Below, piece after piece: positions 1-8,987 of a stretch of DNA of 11,654 nt (positions within the stretch are counted from its first letter, which is position 1; each line of letters begins with the position of its first letter). Position numbers and translations under genes: made by a program. The notes beneath the pieces were generated by a model. It worked only from the letters and a program-made list of their open reading frames with translations, searched no databases and had not been told where the DNA came from. This DNA comes from CAYQAJ01 sp964415245 (GTDB lineage: Bacteria > Planctomycetota > Planctomycetia > Pirellulales > Pirellulaceae): positions 1 to 11,654 of the forward strand of contig CAYQAJ010000164.1 of the NCBI GenBank assembly GCA_964415245.1, read 5' to 3'.

Positions 1-59
1 AGGGGACAGGCACATTTTGCTCCGCGGACTCCGCAAAATGAGCCAGTCCCCGACGGTTT
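1..59 (-). repeat. palindromic dispersed element, copy A (partial)
   Basis: Bases 1-59 match the reverse complement of the element at 6847-6943 with one mismatch (base 31), and similarity ends at base 59. The core is GGGGACAGGCACATTTTGC with its imperfect inverted copy ending GCCAGTCCCC. Copy A lacks the outer arm on its left because the window ends there. It lies in frame with the DUF1553 gene and reads RGQAHFAPRTPQNEPVPDG. REP/MITE-like mobility is an inference; no transposase is present. Confidence 0.8.
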
Positions 60-1956
60 GGAAACCGACACGGAAAACTCAGAGGCCGAATCGCCGCGCA
101 CGGTCGAAGCGCTGCTCGAATCCGTCGCGGCGTGGGAGAAGTCGACCGACGCGCTCAAGCAGGCGTGGCACATCGTCGACATCGACCAGGCGGTATCCGA
201 GGGTGGAGCGACGCTCACGCCTCAAGACGACGGTTCGCTTCTGGCCGGCGGCGAGCGACCCGACAAGGATACCTATGTCATCACGGCCCGCAGCGAGCTT
301 CGCCGTATCACCGGCATCCGCCTGGAGGTGCTGACCGACGACAGCCTGCCGATGAAAGGACCCGGTCGGCAGGATAACGGCAACCTGCACCTGAACGAGC
401 TGCGCGTGGCGGTCGTTACGGTCGGCGGAAACGAAGCGGCGGCCGGCGGGGCTGACGTCGTCAGCGAGAAAGCTGCGACCGAATCCAAGCCACTCACTCT
501 CGTTAACCCCCGGGCTGACTTCAATCAGGACGGCTGGTCGATCGATCGGGCGATCGACGGCAACGACGCCACGGCGTGGGGCATCTTTCCCGAGGTGGGC
601 AAACCACATCAGGCGGTGTTCGAGTTTGCTGAGCCGGTCGAGTGCGAAGACGGCGCGGCTGCCGATCACCGCCACGTTCACCATTTACAATTCACGTTGC
701 AGCAGTCGCACGGCGGCGGTCACTTGATTGGTCGCCCACGTCTCTCCGTTACCGACTTAGCGCCACCCTGGCCGCTCGATGTCGCGCCGATTCCCGCCGC
801 GGTGGCCGAAGCGGTCGCCGTCCCCGCGGCCGAGCGCAGCGATGCACAACGCGCGGCGCTGGCCGTGTACTGGCTGGCGGAGCAGGTCGATCGCGCTCTT
901 GGCGCCCTGCCGCCGCAAAGCATGGTCTACTGCGGCACGAACCACTTCGCCCCCGATAACAGCTTCAAGCCCACGCCGATGCCGCGCGAGGTGCACGTGC
1001 TCACCCGCGGCGACATCACCAAGCCGGGCGACCTGGCTCAGCCGGGCGCGTTGTCGTGCGTGCCGGGGCTCGATAGCCGCTTCGAGCTTGCCGACCCGAA
1101 CGACGAAGGAGAGCGCCGCGCCGCGCTGGCCCGCTGGCTCACCGATTCGGCCAACGGGCTCGCGTGGCGGTCGATCGCCAACCGGCTGTGGCATTACCAC
1201 TTTGGCCGCGGCATCGTCGACACGCCCAACGACTTCGGGCAGATGGGCTCGCCCCCCACGCACCCGGAGCTGCTCGACTGGCTGGCGGGTGAAATGCTGC
1301 GCTCGGGCGGCTCGCTGAAGCGAATGCACCGCTTAATCGTGACCAGCGCCGTCTATCGGCAGTCGTCGGCCGACGAGCCCGAGCACTCGCTGCGCGACGC
1401 CGACAACCGCTACTTGTGGCGAATGAATCGCACGCGGCTCGAAGCCGAGTCGATTCGCGACGCCGTGCTCGCCACTTCGGGGGAGCTGGACCTGACGATG
1501 GGGGGGCCGTCGGTCAAGCAGTTCATCCAGACGCCCGGCATTCACGTCACTCCCAACGTCGACTACGCGAGCTTCGACCCCGACGACCCCGCGAACCGGC
1601 GGCGGAGCGTGTACCGGTTCATCTTTCGCACGCTGCCCGACCCGTTCATGGACGCGCTCGACTGCCCCGACTCGTCGCAGCTTGCCCCCAAGCGGAGCGA
1701 GTCGGTCACGGCCCTGCAAGCCCTGGCGATGCTCAACGACAAGTTCATCATTCGGCAGAGCGAGCACTTGGCCGAGCGGGCGTCGCGCCGAACAACTGAA
1801 TTGCCCGATCAGGTGGTCGAGGTGTATCGTCAAATCCTGGGGCGCCAGCCGACCGAGCACGAGCGCACGATGGTCGCCGACTACGCCGCCAAGCACGGCC
1901 TGGCCAACGCCTGCCGCATGCTCATCAACAGCAACGAGTTCCTGTTTGTGGATTAA
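1..1956 (+). CDS. DUF1553 (PSD1) domain protein, 5' partial
   Basis: The frame is open from base 1, so the gene begins outside the window; 651 residues are visible. The C-terminal DUF1553/PSD1 domain (about nt 1090-1940) is clear, with NRLWHYHFGRGIVDTPNDFG and PTHPELLDWLA followed by IVTSAVYRQSS. Before it (about nt 115-750) lies a beta-sandwich-like region with GPGRQDNGNLHLNELRV and DGWSIDRAIDGNDATAWG, resembling the discoidin/F5-8 type inserts of these planctomycete proteins. In full-length relatives, PSCyt1 heme and DUF1549 domains come first; they would lie upstream. The family is secreted and of unknown biochemical function. It is paired with the DUF1501 gene 4 nt downstream. Oddity: the first 19 codons are the palindromic repeat read in frame, so the gene may carry an in-frame repeat, be a broken fragment, or be cut by an assembly break. 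A TTG at 58 is in frame but has no support as a start. Confidence 0.9.
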   Translation, partial: RGQAHFAPRTPQNEPVPDGLETDTENSEAESPRTVEALLESVAAWEKSTDALKQAWHIVDIDQAVSEGGATLTPQDDGSLLAGGERPDKDTYVITARSELRRITGIRLEVLTDDSLPMKGPGRQDNGNLHLNELRVAVVTVGGNEAAAGGADVVSEKAATESKPLTLVNPRADFNQDGWSIDRAIDGNDATAWGIFPEVGKPHQAVFEFAEPVECEDGAAADHRHVHHLQFTLQQSHGGGHLIGRPRLSVTDLAPPWPLDVAPIPAAVAEAVAVPAAERSDAQRAALAVYWLAEQVDRALGALPPQSMVYCGTNHFAPDNSFKPTPMPREVHVLTRGDITKPGDLAQPGALSCVPGLDSRFELADPNDEGERRAALARWLTDSANGLAWRSIANRLWHYHFGRGIVDTPNDFGQMGSPPTHPELLDWLAGEMLRSGGSLKRMHRLIVTSAVYRQSSADEPEHSLRDADNRYLWRMNRTRLEAESIRDAVLATSGELDLTMGGPSVKQFIQTPGIHVTPNVDYASFDPDDPANRRRSVYRFIFRTLPDPFMDALDCPDSSQLAPKRSESVTALQALAMLNDKFIIRQSEHLAERASRRTTELPDQVVEVYRQILGRQPTEHERTMVADYAAKHGLANACRMLINSNEFLFVD

Positions 1957-1960
1957 CGCC

Positions 1961-3421
1961 ATGCAGCACACACGACAATCATCCCGGCGCGAGTTTCTGT
2001 GGAACGTCGGCGGTGGGCTGGGCGGTATCGCGCTGGCCCAACTGCTGGCTGCCCAGGGTGATCTGGCCATGGGCGACGACGCGGCGAGCACCGCCGCTCG
2101 ATCGCGCGGATCCCGCGATGACCTCAACGGCGGGCTCCACCACCCGGCCAAAGCGCGACGCGTCGTGCAGCTTTTCATGAACGGCGGCGTCAGCCAGATG
2201 GACACGTTCGACTACAAGCCCGAGCTTGAAAAGCGCCACGGCGAAATGGTCGACTTCGGTCTCAAGTCGGCCGTCACCAGCACGCCCGGTGCCGTGATGA
2301 AGTCGCCGTTCGAGTTCCGCCAGCACGGCGAGTGTGGCCGCTGGGTGAGCAGCGTGCTGCCGCACGTGGCCCGGCACGTCGACGACATGGCCTTCCTCAT
2401 GGCCATGGCGTCCAAGACCAACGTGCACGGCCCGGCGAGCTACATGCAGAACACCGGCTTTCTTTTTCCTGGCTTCCCCTGCATGGGGGCGTGGATTTCA
2501 TACGGCCTGGGCAGCCTCAACGACGACCTGCCCGCGTTCGTGGTGCTGCCCGACCCCCGCGGCCTGCCCTACAACAACGGCGGCGACTTCTCGTCGGGCT
2601 TTCTGCCCATGGCGCACCAGGGCATCGTCATTAAGCCGAGCGCCGCAATGCCCATCGCCAACATCCGCCCCCCCGCTTCGGCCACCGAAATTACCGACGC
2701 GAGCGAAGCCGACGGCCTGGCGCTGTTGAACTCGCTCAACGCCGACCACCTCCAACAGCACCCCGGCGACACGCGGCTGGAAGCTCGCATCGCCTCGTAC
2801 GAGCTTGCCGCGCGAATGCAGCTTGCCGCGCCCGAGGTGCTCGACCTGTCGGGCGAAACCGAGGCGACTCGCGCCAGCTACGGCCTCGACGACGACGCCA
2901 CGTCGGCCATCGGCCGCAATTGCCTCATCGCCCGGCGGCTGCTGGAGCGCGGCGTGCGGTTCGTGCAGGTGTGGAGCGGCATGGGCGGCCCGAGCAAAAA
3001 CTGGGACAACCACACCGACATCCCCAACGAGCTGCCGTTCATCGCCAAGAGCGCCGACCAGCCCATCGCGGCGCTGTTGGCCGACCTGAAACAGCGGGGG
3101 CTCCTGGACGACACGCTCGTGGTGTGGACCACCGAGTTCGGCCGCATGCCGTTCACGCAAGGAGCGACGGGCCGCGACCACAACGGCGGCACGTTCGTAT
3201 CGTGGCTGGCCGGCGGCGGCGTGAAACCGGGCGTGGCCCACGGCCACAGCGACGACTTCAGCTTCCAAGCAGCCGAGGGCAAAACCTACTGCTACGACCT
3301 GCACGCCACGATCCTGCACCTGTTAGGCATCGACCACAAGCGCCTCACATTCCGCCACAACGGCATCGACCGACGATTGACGGACGTACATGGGCACGTG
3401 ATTGGCGAGATACTGGCGTGA
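1961..3421 (+). CDS. DUF1501 family protein, Tat-exported (module A)
   Basis: This is a 486-residue protein of the DUF1501 family, distantly related to the sulfatase/alkaline-phosphatase fold and very abundant in Planctomycetes. Substrate is unknown. The N-terminus carries a twin-arginine signal (SRREFLW, residues 8-14) followed by a Gly/Ala/Leu hydrophobic stretch, so export in folded form is expected. Family hallmarks are VVQLFMNGGVSQMDTFD (residues 68 on), TEFGRMPF (391 on), GRDHNGG (404 on), LAGGGVKPG, HATILHLLGIDH and the C-terminal TDVHGHVIGEILA. The ATG at 1961 was chosen because it directly precedes the Tat signal and lies 4 nt after the stop of the upstream DUF1553 gene; upstream codons in this frame only shadow that gene. 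No clear Shine-Dalgarno is seen, so translation is probably coupled to the upstream gene. The two genes are almost certainly co-transcribed. Confidence 0.95.
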   Translation: MQHTRQSSRREFLWNVGGGLGGIALAQLLAAQGDLAMGDDAASTAARSRGSRDDLNGGLHHPAKARRVVQLFMNGGVSQMDTFDYKPELEKRHGEMVDFGLKSAVTSTPGAVMKSPFEFRQHGECGRWVSSVLPHVARHVDDMAFLMAMASKTNVHGPASYMQNTGFLFPGFPCMGAWISYGLGSLNDDLPAFVVLPDPRGLPYNNGGDFSSGFLPMAHQGIVIKPSAAMPIANIRPPASATEITDASEADGLALLNSLNADHLQQHPGDTRLEARIASYELAARMQLAAPEVLDLSGETEATRASYGLDDDATSAIGRNCLIARRLLERGVRFVQVWSGMGGPSKNWDNHTDIPNELPFIAKSADQPIAALLADLKQRGLLDDTLVVWTTEFGRMPFTQGATGRDHNGGTFVSWLAGGGVKPGVAHGHSDDFSFQAAEGKTYCYDLHATILHLLGIDHKRLTFRHNGIDRRLTDVHGHVIGEILA

Positions 3422-3451
3422 CGGGTCCCGGCGCGACGCCCCTCATCGGTC

Positions 3452-3471
3452 ATTCCCGCGCAGGCGGGAAT
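3452..3471. repeat. ATTCCCGC hairpin (dispersed-repeat type)
   Basis: A perfect 8-bp inverted repeat (ATTCCCGC / GCGGGAAT) around a 4-nt loop lies 30 nt after the stop of the first DUF1501 gene. No T-run follows, so it is not a canonical intrinsic terminator, though it could block 3' decay. This palindrome type is common between genes in many bacteria; translated on the minus strand it gives the familiar spurious peptide IPACAGMT. Confidence 0.6.
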
Positions 3472-3484
3472 TATAGGTCGTCGG

Positions 3485-3504
3485 GAACGGCACAGAGGCC
3501 GTTC
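3485..3504. repeat. GAACGG/CCGTTC hairpin
   Basis: A 6-bp perfect stem (3485-3490 with 3499-3504) around an 8-nt loop, in the gap between the two modules. It resembles the next hairpin at 3533-3554: both follow GG and have a GAACG...CGTTC stem. This suggests two members of one short palindromic family. Confidence 0.45.
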
Positions 3505-3532
3505 GCTACAGGATGCGGTGCAATTCTGCAGG

Positions 3533-3554
3533 GAACGCGCCCTCCGCGGCGTTC
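3533..3554. repeat. GAACGC/GCGTTC hairpin
   Basis: A 6-bp perfect stem (3533-3538 with 3549-3554) around a 10-nt GC-rich loop. It is the third palindrome in about 100 nt of this gap. Beyond these hairpins and the promoter, nothing else was recognised in 3422-3677. Confidence 0.4.
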
Positions 3555-3609
3555 TGGTTCGTCTGGAAGCCGCTAACTCCCCCATATCGCACGACTTCCG
3601 CCGCGCGTC

Positions 3610-3639
3610 TTCCCTCGCTGATGCAGGATTGCTTATAAT
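3610..3639 (+). promoter_or_regulatory. candidate sigma70-type promoter for module B
   Basis: A perfect TATAAT (-10) sits at 3634-3639, 38 nt upstream of the ATG at 3678. The best -35 candidate is TTCCCT at 3610-3615 with an 18-nt spacer; it matches TTGACA at only three positions. The start would fall near 3646. The -10 box is convincing, the -35 weak, so an activator may be needed (inference). Confidence 0.55.
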
Positions 3640-3664
3640 CAGTCTGTCAGATTGCCCACCTAGT

Positions 3665-3669
3665 GAAGG
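3665..3669 (+). promoter_or_regulatory. ribosome binding site deciding the 3678 start
   Basis: GAAGG followed by 8 nt and then ATG at 3678. It overlaps the in-frame GTG at 3663 and therefore argues against that start. The same GAAGG-8 nt-ATG arrangement (GAAGG at 7148-7152) precedes the DUF1501 gene at 7161. Confidence 0.6.
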
Positions 3670-3677
3670 TCCCGCCG

Positions 3678-6600
3678 ATGACAGCTTTTCTCTCCGCCAG
3701 TATTCGTTCGCGTCTGCGCGGTATCGCGAGCGGCGCGCTTTGCGCGAGTTTCGGCGTTTTTTCGCTTGCCATACTGCTGGCGGTGAACACCGGCGTCGCC
3801 ACGGCCGATGACGCGATTCAGTTCAACCGCGACGTTCGCCCCATCCTCTCGAACACGTGCTACAAGTGCCACGGACCAGACGAGAACGAGCGCCAGGCCG
3901 GCCTGCGATTCGATAGGAAGGACTCCGCGTTCGGCGATCTCGAATCGGGCAATGGCCACGCGGTCGTTGCCGGCGACGCTGCAGCGAGCGAGCTGGTGCG
4001 CCGCATCACCTCGACCGACGAATTCGAGCGCATGCCGCCCGTCGACAGCGGCAAGAAGCTCACGCCGGTACAGATCGACACTCTCAAGCGGTGGGTCGAG
4101 CAAGGCGCGCAGTGGCAGGGCCATTGGTCGTTCATCCCTCCCGAGCGGCCCGAAGTGCCCGAGGTGAGCGACGCCGCGTGGGCGCGCAACCCGATCGACA
4201 ACTTCGTGTTGAAGCGGATGCAGAAGGTGGGCCTCACCCCTTCGCCCGAGGCCGACAAGGTAACGCTGATTCGCCGCGTCACGTTCGACCTGACCGGCAT
4301 GCCCCCCACGCCCGCCGAGATCGACGCCTTTCTGGCCGATGACTCGCCGCACGCCTACGAAACGGTCGTCGAGCGGCTATTCAAGTCGCCGCGGTACGGC
4401 GAGCACATGGCCCGCTACTGGCTCGACCTGGCCCGATACGGCGACACGCACGGCCTGCACTTCGACAACGAGCGGTCGATCTGGATGTACCGTAACTGGG
4501 TCATCGACGCTTTCAACCGGAACAAACCGTTCGATAAGTTCACGGTCGAGCAATTGGCGGGCGACCTGTTGCCCAACGCCACCATCGAACAGCGGATCGC
4601 CACCGGTTTCAATCGCTGCAACGTGTCGACCAACGAAGGAGGCTCGATCGACGAGGAAGTGCGCGTCCGCTATGCCGTCGACCGCGTCGAAACCACCGCC
4701 ACCGTGTGGCTCGGCCTCACTGCCGGGTGCGCCGTGTGCCACGACCACAAGTACGATCCCATCACGCAAAAAGAGTTCTACAGCCTCTTCGCGTTCTTCA
4801 ACAGCACGGCCGACGCGGCGATGGACGGCAACGTGAGCACGCCGCCGCCCATCCTCAAGGTGCCCTCCGAGGAATTCCAGGAGAAGATGCGCCGCATCGA
4901 CGAGCAAATCGCCCAAGCGCGGCAAAAGATCGCCGACGCCCTGGCCAAGGTCGATTACAGCGAACCCCCGGCGACGACTACCGCCCCCAGCGACGAGCCG
5001 CAGGAATACGTGTGGATCGACGACGCAGCGCCCAACGGCGCCAACCTGCAGGGCAACTCCGCTTGGGAGTTCGTCACCGCCCCCGATCACCCGGTCTACA
5101 GCGGACAGAAGTCGACCCGTCGCGAGGCCCAGGGACTGAGCCAACATTTCTTCACCGGCGCCGGCCCGGGACTCAAGATCGGCGAAGGGGACAAGCTGTT
5201 CGCCTATTGCTACCTCGACCCCAACAACCCGCCCAAGGAGGTTATGCTCCAGTTCAACGACGGCTCGTGGGAGCATCGCGCCATCTGGGGCGACGACGTA
5301 ATCCCGTGGGGACAAAATGGTCAGCCGAGCCGGCAGCCCATGGGCGCGCTGCCCGAGGCCGGCAAGTGGGTCCGCCTCGAAGTCGACGCGGCCAAAGTCG
5401 GCCTGCCCCCTGGAAGCGTGCTCAACGGTTGGGCCTTCACGCAGCACGACGGCCTCGTCTATTGGGACAAGGCGGGCATCGTCACCCGCACCCCGCAAGA
5501 CGGCCAGTCGTTCAAGTCGCTGGCCGCGTGGGAAGCGTACGAGCGGGCACAGTCGCAGTCCACCGCTCCGCAAAACGTGCGCGACGCGGTGAAGGTGCCG
5601 ACCGACCAGCAGAACGACGAGCAGAAGAAGCTCGTCCGCGATTACTTTCTCGAAAACGTATACGGCGAAACGCGGCCCCTCTTCGACCCGCTGCACCAAC
5701 AGATCGAGGCCCTCAACAAGCAGCGCACCGACGCTGAGGCCAACGTGCCCACCACGCTGGTCATGGCCGACATGCCGCAGGAGCGCGAAACCTTCGTGCT
5801 CATTCGCGGCGCCTACGACAAGCACGGCGAGAAGGTGACCGCCGGCGTTCCCGCCTCGCTCAATCCGCTGCCCGAAGGTGCGCCCTCCAACCGCCTGGGC
5901 CTGGCCGAGTGGATCGTCGATCCTGCCAATCCGCTCACGGCGCGGGTCGCCGTGAATCACTTCTGGCAGCAGTTCTTCGGCCTCGGCATCGTGAAAACGG
6001 CCGAGGACTTCGGCTCGCAGGGCGAATGGCCCACGCACCCGGAACTGTTGGACTGGCTGGCCGTCGAGTTCCGCGAAAGCAGCTGGGACCTGCGCCACAT
6101 CCTGCGGCTGATCGTCACTTCGGCCGCCTACCGCCAGTCGTCGCGCACCACGCCCGAACTGTTGGAGCGCGATCCGGAAAACATTTACCTCGCCCGGGGC
6201 CCGCGGTTCCGCATGGATGCCGAAGTGGTTCGCGACACGGTGCTCGCCGCCAGTGGCTTGCTACAGGAAGAGATTGGCGGACCCAGCGTCAAGCCGTACC
6301 AGCCGTCCGGGTTGTGGGAGGCGGTCGGATTTCTGGGAAGCGACACTCGCGAATTCAAGCGCGACACCGGCGAGGCGCTGTACCGCCGCAGCATGTACAC
6401 GTTCTGGAAGCGCACCAGCCCGCCCGCTTCGCTCACCGCGTTCGACGCCCCCTCGCGCGAGAAGTGCGTGGCGCGGCGTTCCCGCACGAACACGCCGCTG
6501 CAAGCTTTGGTGCTATTGAACGACGAGCAATACGTCGAAGCGGCCCGGCACCTGGCCGAGCGGATGATGACCGAAGGGGGCGCGTCGCCCGCTGAGCGGC

Positions 6601-6839
6601 TGTCGTATGGGTTCCGCCTGGCCACGTCGCGCTTTCCCAGCGACAAGGAGCTGGCGGTGCTCGCGTCGCTGTTGGATCAGCAGCTCGAGCGATTCCGCGC
6701 CGACAAGGAAGGGGCTGCCGCGCTACTCAAAGTCGGCGAGTCGCCTCGCAACGAAACCCTCGACGCCAGCGAACAAGCCGCCTACACGCTGGCCGCCAAC
6801 GTAATCCTGAACCTGGATGAAACGATCACGAAGGAGTAA
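3678..6839 (+). CDS. PSCyt1-DUF1549-DUF1553 cytochrome-like exported protein (module B)
   Basis: This 1053-residue protein has the standard planctomycete architecture. A signal peptide covers residues 1-43, with a hydrophobic core around 19-40 and an A-T-A cleavage site before DDAIQF. PSCyt1 (about 48-135) has the heme-c motif CYKCH at 61-65 and a later RMPP. DUF1549/PSCyt2 (about 171-387) has a second CxxCH, CAVCH, at 351-355. A short coiled coil (about 397-425) and a beta-sandwich-like insert (about 443-609; LamG/CBM-like by look) follow. DUF1553/PSD1 (about 738-1000) has the WPTHPELLDWLA and IVTSAAYRQSS motifs. The protein should sit outside the cytoplasmic membrane and may bind heme and polymer; the reaction is unknown. 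Start: ATG 3678 has a GAAGG 8 nt upstream, whereas the in-frame GTG at 3663 lacks one. It is the full-length paralogue of the partial gene at 1-1956 and partner of the DUF1501 gene at 7161. Confidence 0.95.
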   Translation: MTAFLSASIRSRLRGIASGALCASFGVFSLAILLAVNTGVATADDAIQFNRDVRPILSNTCYKCHGPDENERQAGLRFDRKDSAFGDLESGNGHAVVAGDAAASELVRRITSTDEFERMPPVDSGKKLTPVQIDTLKRWVEQGAQWQGHWSFIPPERPEVPEVSDAAWARNPIDNFVLKRMQKVGLTPSPEADKVTLIRRVTFDLTGMPPTPAEIDAFLADDSPHAYETVVERLFKSPRYGEHMARYWLDLARYGDTHGLHFDNERSIWMYRNWVIDAFNRNKPFDKFTVEQLAGDLLPNATIEQRIATGFNRCNVSTNEGGSIDEEVRVRYAVDRVETTATVWLGLTAGCAVCHDHKYDPITQKEFYSLFAFFNSTADAAMDGNVSTPPPILKVPSEEFQEKMRRIDEQIAQARQKIADALAKVDYSEPPATTTAPSDEPQEYVWIDDAAPNGANLQGNSAWEFVTAPDHPVYSGQKSTRREAQGLSQHFFTGAGPGLKIGEGDKLFAYCYLDPNNPPKEVMLQFNDGSWEHRAIWGDDVIPWGQNGQPSRQPMGALPEAGKWVRLEVDAAKVGLPPGSVLNGWAFTQHDGLVYWDKAGIVTRTPQDGQSFKSLAAWEAYERAQSQSTAPQNVRDAVKVPTDQQNDEQKKLVRDYFLENVYGETRPLFDPLHQQIEALNKQRTDAEANVPTTLVMADMPQERETFVLIRGAYDKHGEKVTAGVPASLNPLPEGAPSNRLGLAEWIVDPANPLTARVAVNHFWQQFFGLGIVKTAEDFGSQGEWPTHPELLDWLAVEFRESSWDLRHILRLIVTSAAYRQSSRTTPELLERDPENIYLARGPRFRMDAEVVRDTVLAASGLLQEEIGGPSVKPYQPSGLWEAVGFLGSDTREFKRDTGEALYRRSMYTFWKRTSPPASLTAFDAPSREKCVARRSRTNTPLQALVLLNDEQYVEAARHLAERMMTEGGASPAERLSYGFRLATSRFPSDKELAVLASLLDQQLERFRADKEGAAALLKVGESPRNETLDASEQAAYTLAANVILNLDETITKE

Positions 6840-6846
6840 CGCGGGA

Positions 6847-6943
6847 GCGCCTATCCGAAAACCGTCGGGGACTGGCTCATTTTGCGCAGTCCGCGGAGCA
6901 AAATGTGCCTGTCCCCTGCTCCGGACGGTTTTCGGATCGGCGC
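6847..6943 (+). repeat. palindromic dispersed element, copy B (complete)
   Basis: A 97-nt nested palindrome starting 8 nt after the stop of the preceding gene. The outer arms, GCGCCTATCCGAAAACCGTC at 6847-6866 and its complement at 6924-6943, match at 19 of 20 positions. Inner arms GGGGACTGGCTCATTTTGC and GCAAAATGTGCCTGTCCCC pair with two mismatches around a small GC-rich centre. The shape suits a REP-like or MITE-like element. In RNA it would form a long hairpin between the two genes of module B and could act as a 3' stabiliser or attenuator; no T-tract follows. Confidence 0.85.
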
Positions 6944-6949
6944 CCCGCA

Positions 6950-7086
6950 ATGACCAATGACCAAATCCAAATGACCAATGGGCCCGCCTGCGCGGCCAAG
7001 CACCAATTCTCCAAAACCCAATGACCAGTAATGAGGACAGGAGTTTCTCGTCTGCTATTGGGCATTTGGATTTGGTCCTTGGTCAT
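6950..7086. repeat. inverted repeat of ATGACCA-rich sequence
   Basis: The arms at 6950-6979 and 7057-7086 are inverted copies with 28 of 30 matches. The left arm is built from short ATGACCA units (at 6950, 6957 and 6971, with another at 7021). The whole unit could fold into a cruciform with a loop of about 77 nt. The minus-strand translation contains peptides such as LVIWIWSLVI, a pattern typical of repeat-derived false ORFs in Planctomycetes. With copy B it fills most of the 321-nt gap 6840-7160; no good promoter was found in the remaining 7087-7160. Confidence 0.75.
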
Positions 7087-7160
7087 CTGCACCACACGCC
7101 GCCCCATTAACCCGGCCCTGAACTGCTAACACACTCGCCATTCGCACGAAGGCCACCCCC

Positions 7161-8639
<1,479 letters not shown>

Positions 8640-8666
8640 ACGCAGATGGCGGGTCGTTCGTAGCTG

Positions 8667-8685
8667 TCAGCGATCAGCCGTCAGC
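8667..8685. repeat. TCAGC 7-bp period repeat
   Basis: TCAGC occurs at 8667, 8674 and 8681, exactly 7 nt apart, 28 nt after the DUF1501 stop. It is a very short tandem track of the low-complexity kind seen between genes in this group; no function is implied. Confidence 0.4.
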
Positions 8686-8722
8686 CGGAAAGCGGAGAGC
8701 GGGCAGCCACCATCCGCCAAAG

Positions 8723-8744
8723 CCCACGGACTCCTGTCCGTGGG
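8723..8744. terminator. 9-bp hairpin downstream of module B
   Basis: CCCACGGAC (8723-8731) and GTCCGTGGG (8736-8744) form a perfect stem with a TCCT loop, 83 nt after the DUF1501 stop. It is the strongest hairpin in this gap and could mark the 3' end of the module B transcript. It lacks a T-run, so it may instead be a dispersed palindrome. Confidence 0.35.
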
Positions 8745-8824
8745 GCTGGTTCCGCCAAGTAACAGGCACTCTGCGCCGTGCCGCCCGCCTGCCGAGCGAA
8801 ACGCGCTAGCTTGCCCCAGGTTCC

Positions 8825-8842
8825 GGCACGACCGAGCGTGCC
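8825..8842. repeat. GGCACG/CGTGCC hairpin
   Basis: A 6-bp perfect stem around a 6-nt loop, 41 nt before the -35 box of the next operon. Its role is unknown. The remainder of the 348-nt gap 8640-8987 contains the promoter, two other repeat features and nothing else recognised. Confidence 0.4.
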
Positions 8843-8882
8843 TACCACTATCGCGGTCCGTCGTAGGTTCCCTTTCACCGGG

Positions 8883-8910
8883 TTGACAAACGAGTTACCG
8901 GCGATGTAAG
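8883..8910 (+). promoter_or_regulatory. candidate promoter of the three-gene cassette
   Basis: A consensus TTGACA (8883-8888), a 16-nt spacer and TGTAAG (8905-8910, four of six matches to TATAAT) point to transcription starting near 8917, about 70 nt before the first gene. It is the best sigma70-like match in this gap and would drive all three downstream genes. Confidence 0.55.
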
Positions 8911-8987
8911 GTCGTTGGATATCACGTCTTACGCAACCACCGTCGCTTTAGCGCCAGCTTGCTCGCAATTGGCGAGGAAATAGGCAG

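Noticed and set aside
58..60. TTG as start codon of the first gene
   Set aside because: The frame is open to base 1, no RBS precedes it, and family members need a signal peptide, heme and DUF1549 domains upstream.
2498..3319. 273-codon minus-strand open frame
   Set aside because: Shadow of the first DUF1501 gene, with repetitive Val/Ala/Gly/Arg composition.
3663..3665. GTG at 3663 as start of the large module B gene
   Set aside because: It lacks a Shine-Dalgarno, whereas GAAGG lies 8 nt before the in-frame ATG at 3678, which also gives a clean signal peptide.
4377..6098. 573-codon minus-strand open frame
   Set aside because: It lies wholly opposite the DUF1549/DUF1553 gene, has Arg/Gly/Val-rich composition with no motif, and is explained by high GC third positions on the + strand.
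6950..7086. CRISPR-like array
   Set aside because: The repeated units are only about 7 nt and mixed in orientation, without evenly sized spacers or cas genes.
6877..7107. Small minus-strand ORF in the gap of module B
   Set aside because: Its codons are those of the palindrome and the ATGACCA repeat; peptides like LVIWIWSLVI are typical false repeat-derived ORFs.
7110..7140. Own promoter just before the second DUF1501 gene
   Set aside because: The best -10-like match (TAACAC) has three of six positions and no -35 partner.
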